From: Anthostomella pinea
Lineage: Eukaryota > Ascomycota > Sordariomycetes > Xylariales > Xylariaceae
DNA length: 64,000 nucleotides
Direction: 5' to 3'
NCBI GenBank assembly: GCA_963556695.1
Contig: CAUWAG010000020.1
Span: 4,650,001 to 4,714,000, forward strand
Made by a program: the position numbers and the translations under genes. The notes beneath the pieces are model-generated. The model worked only from the letters and a program-made list of their open reading frames with translations. It ran no database searches and had not been told where the DNA came from. Positions 55,058 to 64,000 of the stretch are shown here, one piece after another (positions within the stretch are counted from its first letter, which is position 1; the number at the start of each line of letters is the position of its first letter).

Positions 55058-56076
55058 ATGTCCATCTATGTTATCACCGGCGTGTCCAAGGGAATAGGCG
55101 TGAGTCCGCCTTATGCCGTGCTCTACATTGCCCTTACTTACACCAGCCTAGTTCGAGTTCCTCAAGCAGATCTCGCAAGAACCCAAGAACCTAGTCGTCG
55201 GTCTGGTCCGCGATAAAGCAGCAACCGAGAAGAAGGTAGCGGCAGAGCTGGGCGACCGCTCCAACGTCCACATCCTCCACGGAGATCTCGACGACTACGC
55301 CAGCCTGAAGCAAGCCGCTGCCGACACGGCCGCGATTGTCGGCGAGCGCGGTATCGACTACCTGGTCGCCAACGCGGCTCTGGTGTCTACTTTCTACCAC
55401 TTTGATTACCCCGGCGTATTGTAAGTCTACTCCCCTTTGGCTCGGTGCCGTGTCCAGTCTGCTCTGTGGCTAATTGATGTGCACTCACCAGGGGAGACAA
55501 GCCCGAGGAGCTGGAGGAGGCCGCGGCCAAGATCTTCCGCACCAACGTCGTCGGCAACATGCACCTGTTCAACCTCTTCGTGCCGCTCGTCCTGAAGGGC
55601 ACGGTCAAGAAGGTCATCGCGCTCTCCAGCGGGAACTGCGACCTCGACCTGATCAACGAGCTCGAGATCGAGACGGCCGTGCTGTACTCGGCCTCCAAGG
55701 CGGCCATGAACGTCGTCGTGGCCAAGTACGGCGCGCGGTACAAGAGGCTGGGCGTGCTCTTTTTGAGCATCAGCCCCGGCGCCGTTGAGGTTGGTCACTA
55801 TGCGGAGAGTATGTATTTCTTAGGGATCCCTACCTTGTTGTGTGAGACATATGGACCCGTTCGTTCACTGACGGATGTTTTACAGCCACCCCGGAACAGA
55901 CGCAGAGCTTGGTGGGATTCATGGGCAAGCTTTCGGCCTATGCGCCTCACTTCAAGGGCCCGAGCTCGGTGGAGGAAGCCATCCCGCTCATCAGGTCGAC
56001 CTGGGAGAAGGCCAGCATCGAAAGTGGGTTTGGCGGTGCGTTTGTCTCGCAACATGGAAACAAGCAGTGGTTGTGA
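55058..56076 (+). CDS. Short-chain dehydrogenase/reductase, 272 aa
   Basis: This is an NAD(P)-dependent oxidoreductase of the classical SDR fold with unknown substrate, probably cytosolic. Four exons are 55058-55099, 55152-55420, 55492-55808 and 55886-56076, with introns of 52, 71 and 77 bp. The cofactor motif T7-G-x3-G12-I-G14 (ITGVSKGIG) straddles the first junction. HGDLDDYASL supplies the Asp of the adenine pocket, and VANAAL stands for the usual NNAG. The active site is Ser150 (ALSSGNCDLD), Tyr169 and Lys173 (YSASKAAMN). A substrate-lid region follows SISPGAVEVGHYAE. The protein ends in GGAFVSQHGNKQWL. It resembles the fungal ketoreductase-like SDRs near regulators. The tight divergent pairing with the Zn2Cys6 gene hints at local control, as inference only. 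Confidence 0.92.
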
Positions 56077-57057
56077 ACCTCATCAGTGGGCAGGTGGTAG
56101 GACTCGATGGTCTGTGGTAATCTATGGGGGGTCCTGGACTTCTGCTTCCCCTTCATTCCACATATAGAGCTTCATGTTCGTAGAGCCCATCATATATATT
56201 TCAGGGCACATCATCTATTTGAGTATGCCGTTCGTCAGGAGCCAGTGATCAACGGTTCATCCCTTGTTTGTCGGCAATAGTCAAGGAATGAAGAAACATG
56301 TAGTAGTCTGCTCGGAGATGAATCATGCTATTGGTGGCGCTATGATTCGTTTTCAGCTGCCTAGACGAGACCTTTACCCTCCGAGGTCACCACGAGCCGA
56401 CCGGTTTACCGGTTTCGTTGGCAAGGACCTCGAGCTCCCGCAGATAATCCTTCAGATGCCCAACCCAAGTGCGCCTAAAGGCGAGGATGATAAATACAGT
56501 CTTCACCGGGTTGTGTGTGGTAGGTAGGACACAATCCATCATTGCACCCGGGCAATCTCCGCGTCATCGAGGCCGTGATGTCCCCAAACTCGAACTGCAG
56601 TTGAACTACAATAGGATGATCAATATAACCTGGGAGTGACATATTACCAACTTACGGGTTTCGATAATCATATATGCATACAGTACTGGATGCTAAGCCC
56701 CCTGTCTGTCTCACAGTCTGAATCAGACAGAAGCGTGACGAGAGCGATGTACGTCTCAGAATCTAGTTGGAAGAAAAAGACGCTAGGCAGTGACGGCGTA
56801 AGATTTTACTGTGAGAATTCAGCTTTTGAGACGTAACAAGTGGCAGATAGAGACGTTGATGTTCATCTGTACTTGAGAGATGAAATGTAATCATATAACA
56901 GAAAACCTATTCTATGAGATATGATTCCGAACAGCCAAGGGCATCGACGAAATTATGGCATAAGCACCCGACATAAGCGTTCATTACAGGGGCAACTTGC
57001 TGGAATAACCACAAATGCCTGCTTATACCAACTTCTTTGTTTTGGAGCACCCAGCAA
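56077..57057. other. Intergenic between convergent genes, 1 kb
   Basis: This holds the 3' regions of the SDR (plus) and the DGAT2-like gene (minus). No further gene is supported. Confidence 0.6.
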
Positions 57058-59137
57058 TCAAGACAGGATTTGCATGTCTTCCCGCCTGTCCAACGCGAAC
57101 TCGTCCTTGTATGTATCCCACAGCTTTTCCAATTCGGCCACGTAAAGACCGTGAAGACGGTTGATCTCTTCTGTTTCCACTGTATTTGATTGGCGGACCT
57201 TGATAGGTGCACCTACCACGATATTCAGGGGCCGACGGTAGGGCATTAGGCCGACATCGTAGTTGAACACCCCGCGTCCATGCAAGAATGGCAAGGTGAA
57301 CTTCCACACCTTGAGAACGAACATTTGAATCTTGTGTACAACCGGATGCTCTTTGGGGCGTAGCTGGTCGTATAAGTTGTTCTCTCCAAAAGCCAAGACG
57401 GGAACGAGATCGGCACCACAGCGTACGGCAACTTTGATGAAGCCTTTACGCTCTTTTAAGATCAACCGTAGCGTCCCAGGTTGAGCCTCGAGAGATTCGC
57501 GAGCACCTCCAATGACAACTGTCACTCCGCGGCCCATTCCTTCACCATTGGCTCCCCCTTTGGTCAGAATGTTGACGATCGACTCTTTGGAAACCGATCG
57601 AACTCCCATGCCCAAGACGTATTCGCGGTAGAACGGAATGCGGAAGTTGGAGTCCAAAGTCAGAAGACTGTTCGTGATGCCGGGAAACTTCTCAGAAAAG
57701 CCCAAGGCATCGGTAGCGAATGCAGCCCAGGCCCCATGAGAGATGATGCCATGTGGATGGTACCCAAATATGTACTTGCGAGTCGGCGGCAGATCGTGTG
57801 TCTTGTGTAGCTTGGCTGGAAAGTAGCCCGCAAAGAGATGCCACAGGTAGCTCTTGCGGAACCACTCGGAGCGATATCTGAGCGAGCCATCGGTAGAGGC
57901 CTTGGAGCTAAGGACGTGGAGAAGGTAGATAAGTAATAGAGGCCAGGCGAAAGGGTTGGCGCAGAGTGCAAAGAAGATGGACACAGAAAGGCCTATACAA
58001 AGACTATGCAGCAGCAATACAAGCGTTTGCCCGCGGCGCTTGAAAGGTACGTTCCAAGGGGCCCACCGGATTGTGCCGTTCTGACTCGGCAAGGGTGGGC
58101 GATGGATCTCTTCCATGCTCATGTCGTCGAGTTCTGGGTATGAATCATCGTCATCCTGACCCTTGCGGTCACTTTCCTCACTTTCAAGGCCCGTCTTCAG
58201 GGCGTCCGAGTAAGTGACGCCATCGTGGACCTGACTAGGTTCATCGTCGAGTTCTTCAGAGTTCATCCCCGAGCCAGGGACATGATAACCATTTCCGTTC
58301 GAATGTAGGGTGTTCTCGACAGAGTCTTTCGTAGACTCCTTGGCATTGTCGTGTTCGCTGACGTTGACGTCCGATTCTTCTTTCAAACCCGCCTGTTCCG
58401 GCGACGAGTGCTTCGCTGTATCCTCTGGGGTCGTGGACCTAGGCCTGTCTTTTTCTCCGTCTTCGGCCATCTCCGGTTGTGCTTTCGCTCGAGCGCCCTT
58501 CCGTTTATACACCTTGCGTGGACTGCCGTTGGAAGGTGGAGCGCCGGGGATCGAGGATGGCTTCCGAGGTAGAGATAGACTTTCGGGGTTGGGGAAGTCG
58601 TCGTAATCGTCTTCGATTATGCGTGGGGTGTAACCCCGGGCGGTAGGGGCTCTGTTGGTAGGGGGCGGGGTGCGAGGACTTGGGAGATCGTCTAGGTAGC
58701 TGTCCTGGCTCGCCTAGGGTCGTAAGGTTGTCAGCATTGGGTCAAAAGGTCAAAAACAAAAAGTCGAATGAGCAGCGGTTTGGTGCTTAATCCAGGCCGG
58801 TGGACAAGAACATAGCCGCTTATGCTGGGAGATTATTCGACTCTTCACTTTGCATGACCACACATGTGGATTGGGCACATACGACGCTGGAGGTATCTCG
58901 CCGATGCGACCTATAGTAGTCCTTCCCCCTTCGCGGCTTCTGCTCGACCGGCTGTTCCGCCTCGGGAGAGGGTATGCGCGGTTGACTGCTCCTTCTGGAG
59001 TCTGGCACGGGGTCAGCTTTCGGGACATTGGCTGAGCGACGTTTGTGTCCCCGACGCGGGAGTCTGGAGCCCTTGGAGGAGCCCGAAGTCCCCGGGGGCG
59101 CCGCTTGCCGTCTCATCGAGCTCTCTTCGTCGGCCAT
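57058..59137 (-). CDS. DGA1: Diacylglycerol O-acyltransferase, DGAT2 type, 636 aa
   Basis: This enzyme catalyses the last step of triacylglycerol synthesis, from diacylglycerol and acyl-CoA, at the ER and lipid droplets. Exons are 58883-59137 and 57058-58713 around a 169-bp intron (GTATGT donor, CTGAC branch, TAG acceptor, phase 0). The start ATG at 59137 (MADEESSMRRQAAPPGTSG) opens a hydrophilic, charged N-terminus of about 260 residues. A hydrophobic hairpin follows (LVLLLHSLCIGLSVSIFFAL then PFAWPLLLIYLLHVL). The acyltransferase core shows YHPHG near residue 403, VIGGARESLEAQPG and RKGFIKVAVRCGADLVPV (the R-x-G-F-x-K block). FNYDVGLMPYRRPLNIVVGA and LYVAELEKLWDTYKDEFALD complete it. The N-terminal extension is longer than in yeast Dga1. 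All key motifs are intact. Confidence 0.94.
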
Positions 59138-60783
59138 GGTGTGTAGATGATGGAGAAAGATTCGAGAAGAGTGGGACAGACGTACCTAGATAGAAGTAGC
59201 GAGGAGGGGTGCGTGTTGTCGGTAGATAGAGTTTGCTTGTTGAACTATCTTCTGCCATGTACGATACGACGGACGACGGACGACGGACGACGGACGCGGG
59301 AATTAGGTTTGGTGGTTGCGTGGGACAGGTCGGGTTTAGAAGGGGCTAAGCTTAGGCCGCACACCCGAGTAGCGTTGCATAGAACGGATTATGGGATGCT
59401 CAAGGTGAACACTGAACACTTATCAAAAGGATGGGTCCTGGCAAAGAGTCATGTACTGTATGCAATCAAGCGGTCAAAGGCATCACGAGAGATCGTTCGT
59501 TCGTGATGTCAGAGTAGAGGTGAATGTCACTTCGAAGTTCGGAGCTCTCTCCGCAGTGCAGCTTGAAATGACGTTTCAGCTGTGGCTGCCCAGGTGGGAT
59601 CCGCCCCAAGTGCCTGCCAAGAGTCCAAGACACGACCGCTGTGACCTGTCACCTATGGCGGCTGAAAGCCCAGGCCCCACTCGGCCCCTTTTCCTAGGTA
59701 CCTAGGTACATGCACATGTGAGGTATTACCTAAGTTGAACAAACTCAACCTTGTACGTACCGGTTCATACCTTATTCGATGTTTTGTCAACAAATTGAAG
59801 ATTGACTCACCTGATTCGCCCCGAGCTGGTAAACAAAACACCATGCCGTCAAGTAAAGCAACGAGGCGTTGCCGTGGTCCCGTGTCCTGGGAACGAATGG
59901 TCATCGGGAGTGGCAAGCACTGAGGCAAGCAGTACCTTAGGGTACCGGTATTAAGCACAGTACTGGGAGAACTTAAAACGGTCATCATTAAGCAATTCAC
60001 CCCCATCAGTTTCACATGCTGATTACCGCATTCTAAATATCATGTCCTACAAACTTGGGAGTCGTCTGCCGCGGGGTGGTTTGCTGCCGGCATATTGAAC
60101 CTGTTCCATAGATGCTGTATGCAACGGCAACTTTGGTTCAATACACGAATGGTGCCATGCTGGGAGGAATGTTCGAGGTAATACCAGCCCTGGTTATTGG
60201 CCAATAGATCGCTTTCGCCACAGAAAATATTCACGGTATTCAGGGGCTTCGGGTCCTCCTTCGGAGGCACCATTCTCACGGTCGAGTAGCGATGATATGG
60301 AGTCTGTCCCATCAAGAAGTTATTTCATAGCATCAGTCAGAATAACTCACAAGGGCGAACGTTGCCTGGCTGGTGTCTCTATTGGTCTCCTTGGCTGTTT
60401 ATCCATAACGGATGAAAGTCTTTTCTCATATAGGAGATTCTGGAGATCCGAGAATGATTTGGAGTCCACAGGATTATGGTGGTCAACCCCAGCTGCTCAA
60501 CGCAGCGAAGCAGTGACGGTGGCACATGGATCAGGTCGAAAGACGCGCTGTGAGCTTGTCGACTGCCTTGACATGATGGCTTCGCATCATTCTTGCGGCC
60601 ACTTGAGATGAAATATAAAGACCTAATCTTGAAAGAAGAGAACAAGAGCTAACTAAATGGCACTCGAACCCCTAGCGCCTAAGATGCAAAACTCCGAAAA
60701 GGAGGAGTTGAAATGCAGGGAAGTGGAAAGAGGGAATCGGCAGTGGGTGATAACGCACGAGAACGAAAGGGGGATTAAAATGA
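59138..60783. other. Upstream of the acyltransferase, 1.6 kb
   Basis: This contains the DGAT2 promoter and leader. A (GACGGAC)4 repeat at 59268-59295 lies about 130 bp above the start, and a CCTAGGTACCTAGG palindrome is at 59693-59706. No gene is supported. Confidence 0.55.
59268..59295. repeat. (GACGGAC)4 tandem repeat
   Basis: Four perfect 7-bp units lie 131 bp upstream of the DGAT2 start codon, inside its likely leader or core promoter. Confidence 0.9.
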
Positions 60784-61270
60784 GAGGAAAGGGGCTGGAA
60801 TGAAACACGCGGCCCCGAGCAAAAGGCAACAACCAACGCCGTTATAATAAGATCTTGAAGAAACCCGAAGACAGCGAATGTGCTGGTTTGGTACCGAGTT
60901 ATGAGGTGTGGGAGGTTAACGAGGAAAGGACTGGAAAGGAGGCTGGAATGAGGATGCCACCCCCAAGCAAAAAATAAAAAGCAAAGACCAACGCCGTTAG
61001 GATGACACCTTAAGAAAGCAACCGAAGAGAGAGGACGGGGGGAAGAAACGAATGTGCTGGTTCGGTACCGAGTTATGAGGTGTGGGAGGACAAGGGGAGG
61101 CTGAGAACCATACCCCCCAACACCACCACCAAAGAGGGGAAAACCAAAACTGACGCCGCCCAATCGCAGCCAGTACTCGAATCATGAGAGAAAAACCAAC
61201 AACCTGAGGAAATGTGTGGAAAGGAGAGTACCAAGCCTGGTTCGCTCTTGATGCAGGTTATGAACCAATA
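60784..61270. repeat. Degenerate tandem repeat, about three units of 140-175 bp
   Basis: Units begin near 60784, 60922 and 61095. The first two share GGCTGGAATGA, an A-rich middle, CCAACGCCGTTA, GAATGTGCTGGTT and then CGGTACCGAGTTATGAGGTG (one T/C difference). The third is heavily altered but keeps GAGGCTG, CTGACGCCG and GTTATGA in order. On the minus strand the region stays open for 163 codons with PHLITRY repeated, but nothing else suggests a protein. It lies directly after the stop of the small Cys-rich gene. Confidence 0.75.
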
Positions 61271-61325
61271 GCGAGTGTTGAGAAGAGGCGGGTGGGAAGC
61301 CGGGAATGTCCCCTCATTCCCCTTC

Positions 61326-61658
61326 CTATCGCCTCTGTTGCCGTTCCCATTCCCTCTGCTGCTGTTCATATTCCTTCTGTTGCTGTTCCCATTCCCTCTG
61401 TCTCTGTTCCTCTTCCCTCTGTTCCCGTTCCCGTGCCCGCTGTTCTCGTATCCTCTGGTACTGTGCCTTGACAATACAACTGTTTTTGTCGCAAGAGCCC
61501 TCGGGATCCACGATCGACGTATGGCTTAATATGGTAAGTTTGCAATACACGCTTGCTGCTGTCCGACGGTGGCACAACTTCCCCCAATTGCGAGGGATGG
61601 TTTCCTTGGTCATGCCGCACCATCTGCATTTCATGAACGTGGCATCGCATTCGCACAT
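61326..61658 (-). CDS. Small Cys-rich protein with Gln/Glu/Arg coiled-coil tail, 110 aa
   Basis: I do not recognise a characterised family. The ATG at 61658 opens MCECDATFMKCRWCGMTKET, continuing to a second Cys group (KLCHRR, VYCK, GSCDKNSC). This gives nine Cys in 65 residues and could be a small metal-binding or disulfide module. From about residue 70 the chain is only Arg, Gln and Glu with a few Trp/Tyr: REQRAREREQREEEQRQ, then heptad-like units REWEQQQ, KEYEQQQ and REWERQQ, ending at TAG. These units come from a 21-bp repeat in the DNA. No signal peptide is seen. A sharp split into ordered Cys head and repetitive tail favours a real gene over chance, but expression and start are unproven. 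Confidence 0.5.
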   Translation of the reverse strand: MCECDATFMKCRWCGMTKETIPRNWGKLCHRRTAASVYCKLTILSHTSIVDPEGSCDKNSCIVKAQYQRIREQRAREREQREEEQRQREWEQQQKEYEQQQREWERQQRR

Positions 61659-63387
61659 CTTCGTGGGGAATGTGACTGTTGGTTGGAGCCTGGGGGCGAA
61701 GACGTTTGATAGGTGCGTTGATATTCGATGGGGGTGTGGTTCGCGGGCCGGTAGTTACTGCTCGTGGAATGTGAAAGGAGCCTTGGTCGATGGCTAGACA
61801 AGCTCTGGCTGTGTAGATGACTGAATCGCCACTCTGTGGTTCTCATATAGGTTCGCCACTCTGGGGAGGATAGTAGGAAGAGACTGGGAACTCAGAAACT
61901 ACGAGGTCTCTGTGCCGAGTGATAGATGACTCCCTCTGATATACGATTCGAGACCGAGAGGTATCCTTTGTCCATGAGCGTCTCATAGCGATGGCACATG
62001 TTAGTTACGACCCTTAGATATTACCAACTTAGTTGGAGAGAATCTCATGGGCAGTGGAAAAAGACGATATCCAACATGATCGGATGATGGGCCGCCTGCG
62101 AACAAACGGCTTTCCTCTAACTGTAGTATATGATGTTGGTTGGATGAAGTTGATGACCGCGTGAGGGCTCTTTGATACACTGAGAAGAGCTGGAATGGGC
62201 TCCTGGTACTGAGTTGGATTCTGTACGCTTCCTTTCACGGAGTAAAGCGGTGAGCTAGTCGAGTACATCGGCTCAGACACTCAACCTGTTGGCAGGCTTC
62301 CAGAGGTCCACACTGGTAACTTGAAAACTGTTCCGGATCATTCCACGCTGTATAGACTTACGTCCCGAAGAAAGACAATCACGGATGTATTAACCATTCT
62401 TCAAGTCCAAGGGTTCGGCTCCCAGCCCGGAAATAGGGGGTATTAGAAGTCTCACCTTGTCAGCCCTGTACAGCAGTGATTTACTTCTCAGCTAGCAGAA
62501 AAAAGAGCTTAGCAGTGGAAGTGCTCCCTGCCAAACAACTTTCTACCATTCGTCTTGGCTTGCAAGTGCAATGATGCAGGGCTTGTTACACCCGAGTAGC
62601 GAATACCTTCCTCACAGGTCATGGCTGACCCCTGTCTTGTTGCATGTGACGCAGGTACTCAGAAATAGGGGTACTCCCATCCTTCCCTTTGGTAGCCAAT
62701 TGGCTCAGGCCTCCACGTTTGACAGGAAGCTTCAGAATGTGACATCTAGCAACTTGTCAGGAGTTCAATCATATGGGGAGGATGATGACTTGTTGTTCTG
62801 CAGGGAGCCGCAGTCCTAATCAGGCGTGGAAGCTATCTATATGTACACGAATGCATTCCTTTGTCCCTTCCATGGTTCCTGACACAACTCAATTCCTTGA
62901 GAGTCCGACTTCCAAAGATCCCCAGGATCTCATACATGAGAAAAGCCGTTCGGCCATCCTTGTCCAACAGCTGAGGAGACCAATAAAAACATCAGTCAGA
63001 CGTTATTCACCCTTCTATGATTCCTCTTGTCTGTTCAGTGTTGGTATGTGGGTCAGATTCCATCATGGCTACTCGACCGTACCTGGTATCTGGAAACACG
63101 CTGGGGAGAGATCGGATATATAACCAAGATAGGAGATCATAAGGAGACTCATACATATATCTTAGAAGGTGCCGGAGATCCCATATGCAAGTAAACAACT
63201 CGCTGGCTTCTATATTAATCCCACCCATCTCAAGGTAATGCAGTGTAACCCAAAAACAGAAGGATAGGGGCAAGCCTCTCTAATGTACATATACCTACAG
63301 CAAGCATAGTCGAACAAATGATCATACCGAAACCCGGCCAATATCCTTTTCGTACCTCTAAGCCAAACGTTTTCACAAAAGCACCGC
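61659..63387. other. Intergenic, 1.7 kb
   Basis: This holds the upstream region of the small Cys-rich gene and the 3' region of the PI-PLC-like gene. Frames are short and domain-free; no mobile element ends were seen. Confidence 0.55.
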
Positions 63388-64000
63388 TCATTGCTTCACC
63401 TGCAACTTCGCATTCCACCCAACAATACACCTAATAAGATCCCAATCGCCCTCCTGACCAACCCAGTCCGTGACCACGATGCCCGTCCCGGCATCCCCGA
63501 CATCCAGTCCCACGGGGCCCTTGCCGGGCTCACCGTGCCGCAGACACAGGTACTCAATGATGGCCGGGTTGGCCTTGGCGGCGATCTTCTCGGGCCAGCA
63601 GTTGGCGCGGAAGAAGTTGCTCGCGCTGAGGAAGTTGATGAAGAAGGGCTGTGGGGGCGGCGCCTCGGTGCCGGCCGGTGGCAGGGGGCAGACGGGCTCG
63701 GCCGCGCGCTCGAGGTGGCTGCGCGCCAGCTCGATCTTCTTCTGGATGTTGGTGCTCTGGTCGATCTCGTAGAAGTCCTGCACGCGCGCGATGCCGCTGC
63801 CGACGCGCCCGTCCGCGCAGTTGTCCGGCCAGACACTGCCGTCCAGGCCCCAGCCGCGGCCTCCCCACTCCTTGTCCAGGCTCTCGTCGTTGAGGTGCCG
63901 GCGCAGCAGCACGATCTTGCCGCGGACCTCGCCCAGATTCGGGATCCGCGGCTCCGTGTACCACCGCTTGCCGTCCTCGTAGAACTTCTCCTTGAGTATC
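63388..64000 (-). CDS. PI-PLC X-domain-like phosphodiesterase (3' part)
   Basis: The frame is open to the right edge (first codons ILKEKFYEDGKRWYTEPRIP), so the 5' part lies outside. The sequence matches the second half of bacterial-type phosphatidylinositol phospholipase C domains: EPRIPNLGEVRGKIVLLRR, VQDFYEID near the middle, a helix NIQKKIELARSHLERA, then FFINFLSASNFFRANCWPEK. The end is GIVVTDWVGQEGDWDLIRCI and VGWNAKLQVKQ. Fungal members are often secreted or surface enzymes that cut phosphoinositides or GPI-type substrates. The two catalytic His would be in the missing part, so activity cannot be judged. About 204 residues are seen and no intron is needed here. Confidence 0.88.
   Translation of the reverse strand, partial: ILKEKFYEDGKRWYTEPRIPNLGEVRGKIVLLRRHLNDESLDKEWGGRGWGLDGSVWPDNCADGRVGSGIARVQDFYEIDQSTNIQKKIELARSHLERAAEPVCPLPPAGTEAPPPQPFFINFLSASNFFRANCWPEKIAAKANPAIIEYLCLRHGEPGKGPVGLDVGDAGTGIVVTDWVGQEGDWDLIRCIVGWNAKLQVKQ

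Noticed and set aside
60672..61163. 163-codon minus-strand frame with PHLITRY repeated
   Set aside because: The repetition follows from the DNA tandem repeat; there is no ATG-linked signal, domain or biased substitution pattern to support a protein.
1..64000. tRNA, 5S rRNA, CRISPR array, complete retrotransposon or secondary-metabolite cluster
   Set aside because: By eye no B-box/A-box pairs, 5S-like core, spaced repeats, reverse transcriptase or polyketide/peptide synthase sequence was found. A tRNAscan or HMM search could still find a small RNA gene.

Overview
This 64 kb window is nuclear DNA of a filamentous ascomycete (Pezizomycotina, most likely Sordariomycetes). The genes carry short introns of about 50-100 bp with GTAAGT/GTATGT-type donors, CTAAC/CTGAC-type branch points and CAG/TAG acceptors. 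Several families are typical of or restricted to such fungi: Zn2Cys6 regulators, the SWI/SNF-RSC subunit Ssr4, and a BBE-type FAD oxidase. Genus cannot be fixed from the sequence alone. All exon boundaries were worked out by hand from splice motifs, reading-frame phase and family conservation. Layout from left to right: (1) 5' part of a flavin-carrier/TRP-like membrane protein (minus, runs off the left edge); (2) a 4.6 kb gap; (3) a 1159-aa C2H2 zinc-finger protein (minus); (4) a secreted FAD-linked oxidase (minus); (5) a small DUF202 membrane protein (plus); (6) a Zn2Cys6 regulator (minus); (7) a gene-poor stretch of over 10 kb holding a mariner-like MITE and one probable gene relic; (8) 20S proteasome beta5 (plus) converging on the mitochondrial t6A enzyme Qri7 (minus); (9) a Dal5-type MFS permease (plus); (10) a GPI-anchored Ala/Ser-rich wall protein with repeated LPGA-like motifs (minus); (11) Ssr4 (minus) and 6-phosphogluconate dehydrogenase (minus); (12) an RBM42-like RRM protein (plus); (13) a second MITE copy; (14) an SLC35C2-like triose-phosphate-transporter-family protein (minus); (15) a Zn2Cys6 regulator (minus) head-to-head with a short-chain dehydrogenase (plus); (16) a DGAT2-type acyltransferase (minus); (17) a 4 kb stretch with tandem repeats and a small Cys-rich/coiled-coil orphan gene (minus); (18) the 3' part of a PI-PLC-like phosphodiesterase (minus, runs off the right edge). 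Most genes are conserved housekeeping functions (proteolysis, tRNA modification, pentose phosphate pathway, lipid storage, chromatin remodelling) with no operon-like or metabolic-cluster organisation. The only pair whose arrangement suggests joint work is the Zn2Cys6 regulator and SDR sharing a 670 bp promoter region near 54.4-55.1 kb. The most distinctive non-genic signal is a pair of short TIR elements with TA ends (24.7 and 47.9 kb). No tRNA, rRNA, CRISPR or complete autonomous transposon was recognised. I found no convincing undescribed multi-gene system.
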